Assembly (NCBI GenBank): GCA_017520105.1
Contig: JAFWRL010000286.1
Span: 1 to 14,110 of the forward strand
Reading direction: 5' to 3'
Length of the DNA: 14,110 bases
DNA from: Fibrobacter sp.
GTDB lineage: Bacteria; Fibrobacterota; Fibrobacteria; Fibrobacterales; Fibrobacteraceae
The notes beneath the pieces were generated by a model that ran no database searches, was not told the DNA's origin, and saw nothing but the letters and a program-made list of their open reading frames with translations. Each line of letters starts with the position of its first letter. Position 1 is the first letter of the stretch. The position numbers and the translations under genes are program-made. Of the stretch, positions 13,163 to 14,110 are shown piece by piece.

Positions 13163-14110
13163 ATGGAAAATGTTGTTATTACAGGTATGGGCTGCGTTTC
13201 CTCTTTAGGAAATACCCCCGAATTATTGTGGCAGAACTTGCTTCAAGGCAAGTCTGGCATCGCTACCATCCAGCGTTTCGACGCTTCGGCCTACACATCC
13301 CGCATTGCGAGTGAAATTCGCGAGTTTGACGCTACGGGCATCTACAGTACGAGAGACCAGTCCAGGTTCTCGCGCTGCATCCAGTACGCTGTATATTCGT
13401 CGTTGCAGGCTTTGCGTCAGGCAGGCATCGCTCCGGAAAACGAAAATCCCGAACGTTGCGGCGCTATCATCGGTAGCAGTATCGGTGGTCTTCTGCACTG
13501 CTATGAAGCTGCAGTGGCTCTCTGCACTCGTGGTCCGTCCCGCGTTTCCCCGTTCTATATTCCGATGGCTATCGTGAATATGCCGGCAGGTGAAGTCTGC
13601 AACAAGATTGGCTGGATGGGTCCGTCTTATACGGTGACTTCCGCTTGTGCGACCTCGAACCACTCCATCGCGAACGCTTACGACATGATTCGTCTTGGCC
13701 GTTGCGACGTGATGCTTGCCGGTGGTGCCGACGAAACGGTGAACCCGCTCAGCCTCGCTGGTTTTACCAGCATGAAGGCCGTCAGTAAGCGCAACGATTC
13801 CCCGGAAACCGCTTCCCGTCCGTTCGACAAGGACCGCGACGGTTTTGTTATCGGTGAAGGTGCCGCAGTTCTCGTTCTCGAAAGCGAATCCCATGCCAAG
13901 GCCCGTGGTGCAAAGATTCTTGCCCGTATCGCCGGTGTCGGTGCAAGCTCCGACGCTTATCACATTTCCGCTCCGCGTCCGGACGGCAAGGGCGTGATGC
14001 TCGCAATGAGCAACGCCATGAAAGAAGCTGGCATCGAACCCAAGGATATTAGCTATATTAATACCCACGGAACCTCGACACCGCTCGGTGACATTGCGGA
14101 ATGCTCTGCC
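13163..14110 (+). CDS. fabF: 3-oxoacyl-ACP synthase II (KAS II), 3' end beyond the window
   Basis: This is a condensing enzyme of type II fatty acid synthesis that elongates acyl-ACP with malonyl-ACP. The first 316 codons are present and the frame is still open at the right edge. The N-terminus VVITGMGCVSSLGN is typical of FabF. Active-site Cys162 sits in SACATSNHS, and the first catalytic histidine His302 sits in NTHGTSTPLGD. The second histidine, which would lie near residue 340, is outside the window. Other KAS landmarks are IIGSSIGG, MLAGGADE and RPFDKDRDGFVIGEGAAVLVLE. The GITGMG-type start and GxD..R spacing favour FabF over FabB. No acpP or fabD is adjacent within the window. The start is an ATG with no Shine-Dalgarno but a TATATTTG box 7 nt upstream. 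Confidence 0.95.
   Translation, partial: MENVVITGMGCVSSLGNTPELLWQNLLQGKSGIATIQRFDASAYTSRIASEIREFDATGIYSTRDQSRFSRCIQYAVYSSLQALRQAGIAPENENPERCGAIIGSSIGGLLHCYEAAVALCTRGPSRVSPFYIPMAIVNMPAGEVCNKIGWMGPSYTVTSACATSNHSIANAYDMIRLGRCDVMLAGGADETVNPLSLAGFTSMKAVSKRNDSPETASRPFDKDRDGFVIGEGAAVLVLESESHAKARGAKILARIAGVGASSDAYHISAPRPDGKGVMLAMSNAMKEAGIEPKDISYINTHGTSTPLGDIAECSA

Noticed and set aside
13223..14068. Long minus-strand open frame opposite fabF
   Set aside because: The plus strand encodes a full KAS II with its active-site motifs; the antisense frame has no start signal or family features and is a composition artefact.
1..14110. CRISPR array, tRNA or transposase
   Set aside because: No regularly spaced repeats, cloverleaf-like sequence or transposase motifs were seen on either strand.

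Overview
The window most likely comes from a Fibrobacter-type bacterium (FCB superphylum). The pointers are a secreted GH5 endoglucanase with a strongly basic C-terminal tail, an exported OMP-like barrel next to a lipoprotein, Gram-negative lipoprotein signals, and promoter-like elements resembling the TAnnTTTG -7 box of Bacteroidetes. The genus assignment is inferred from gene content, not from a marker gene.

Left edge (1-1750): the 3' end of an unrecognised gene and a membrane-anchored unknown protein. The second is visibly more AT-rich than the rest, and the pair is closed by a good intrinsic terminator. Next (1650-3260) is a self-contained GH5 endoglucanase transcription unit with promoter, RBS and terminator. 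It converges on a minus-strand pair (6004-3378) in which a TPR lipoprotein carrying acidic calcium-loop-like repeats is translationally coupled (ATGA) to an outer-membrane beta-barrel protein. Divergent from that pair is a plus-strand pair (6151-7727): a YkgJ-type cysteine-cluster protein coupled by GTGA to a SprT-like zinc metalloprotein. This converges on a UPF0340/YwlG-type gene (8411-7812).

The least ordinary gene is 8552-10174. It encodes a soluble 540-residue protein whose middle carries a divergent but well-spaced diadenylate cyclase (DisA_N/DAC) signature: DG near residue 272, GARHR near 301-305, and SQEGNI near 327-332. It lies between large N- and C-terminal regions that I cannot assign. 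Its 3' end overlaps lgt by 14 bp tail to tail.

Right side: a compact minus-strand cluster orn - transpeptidase-domain PBP - lgt (12942-10161), covering RNA turnover, peptidoglycan and lipoprotein maturation. A divergent 220-bp intergenic region separates it from fabF, which runs off the right edge.

Non-coding signals: REP-like elements of similar layout sit in the two convergent gaps that have an intergenic space. Several starts (YkgJ-type gene, fabF, probably orn) have a TATATTTG-like box only 6-7 nt upstream of the ATG and no Shine-Dalgarno, which suggests leaderless transcripts. No tRNA, rRNA, CRISPR array or transposase was recognised.
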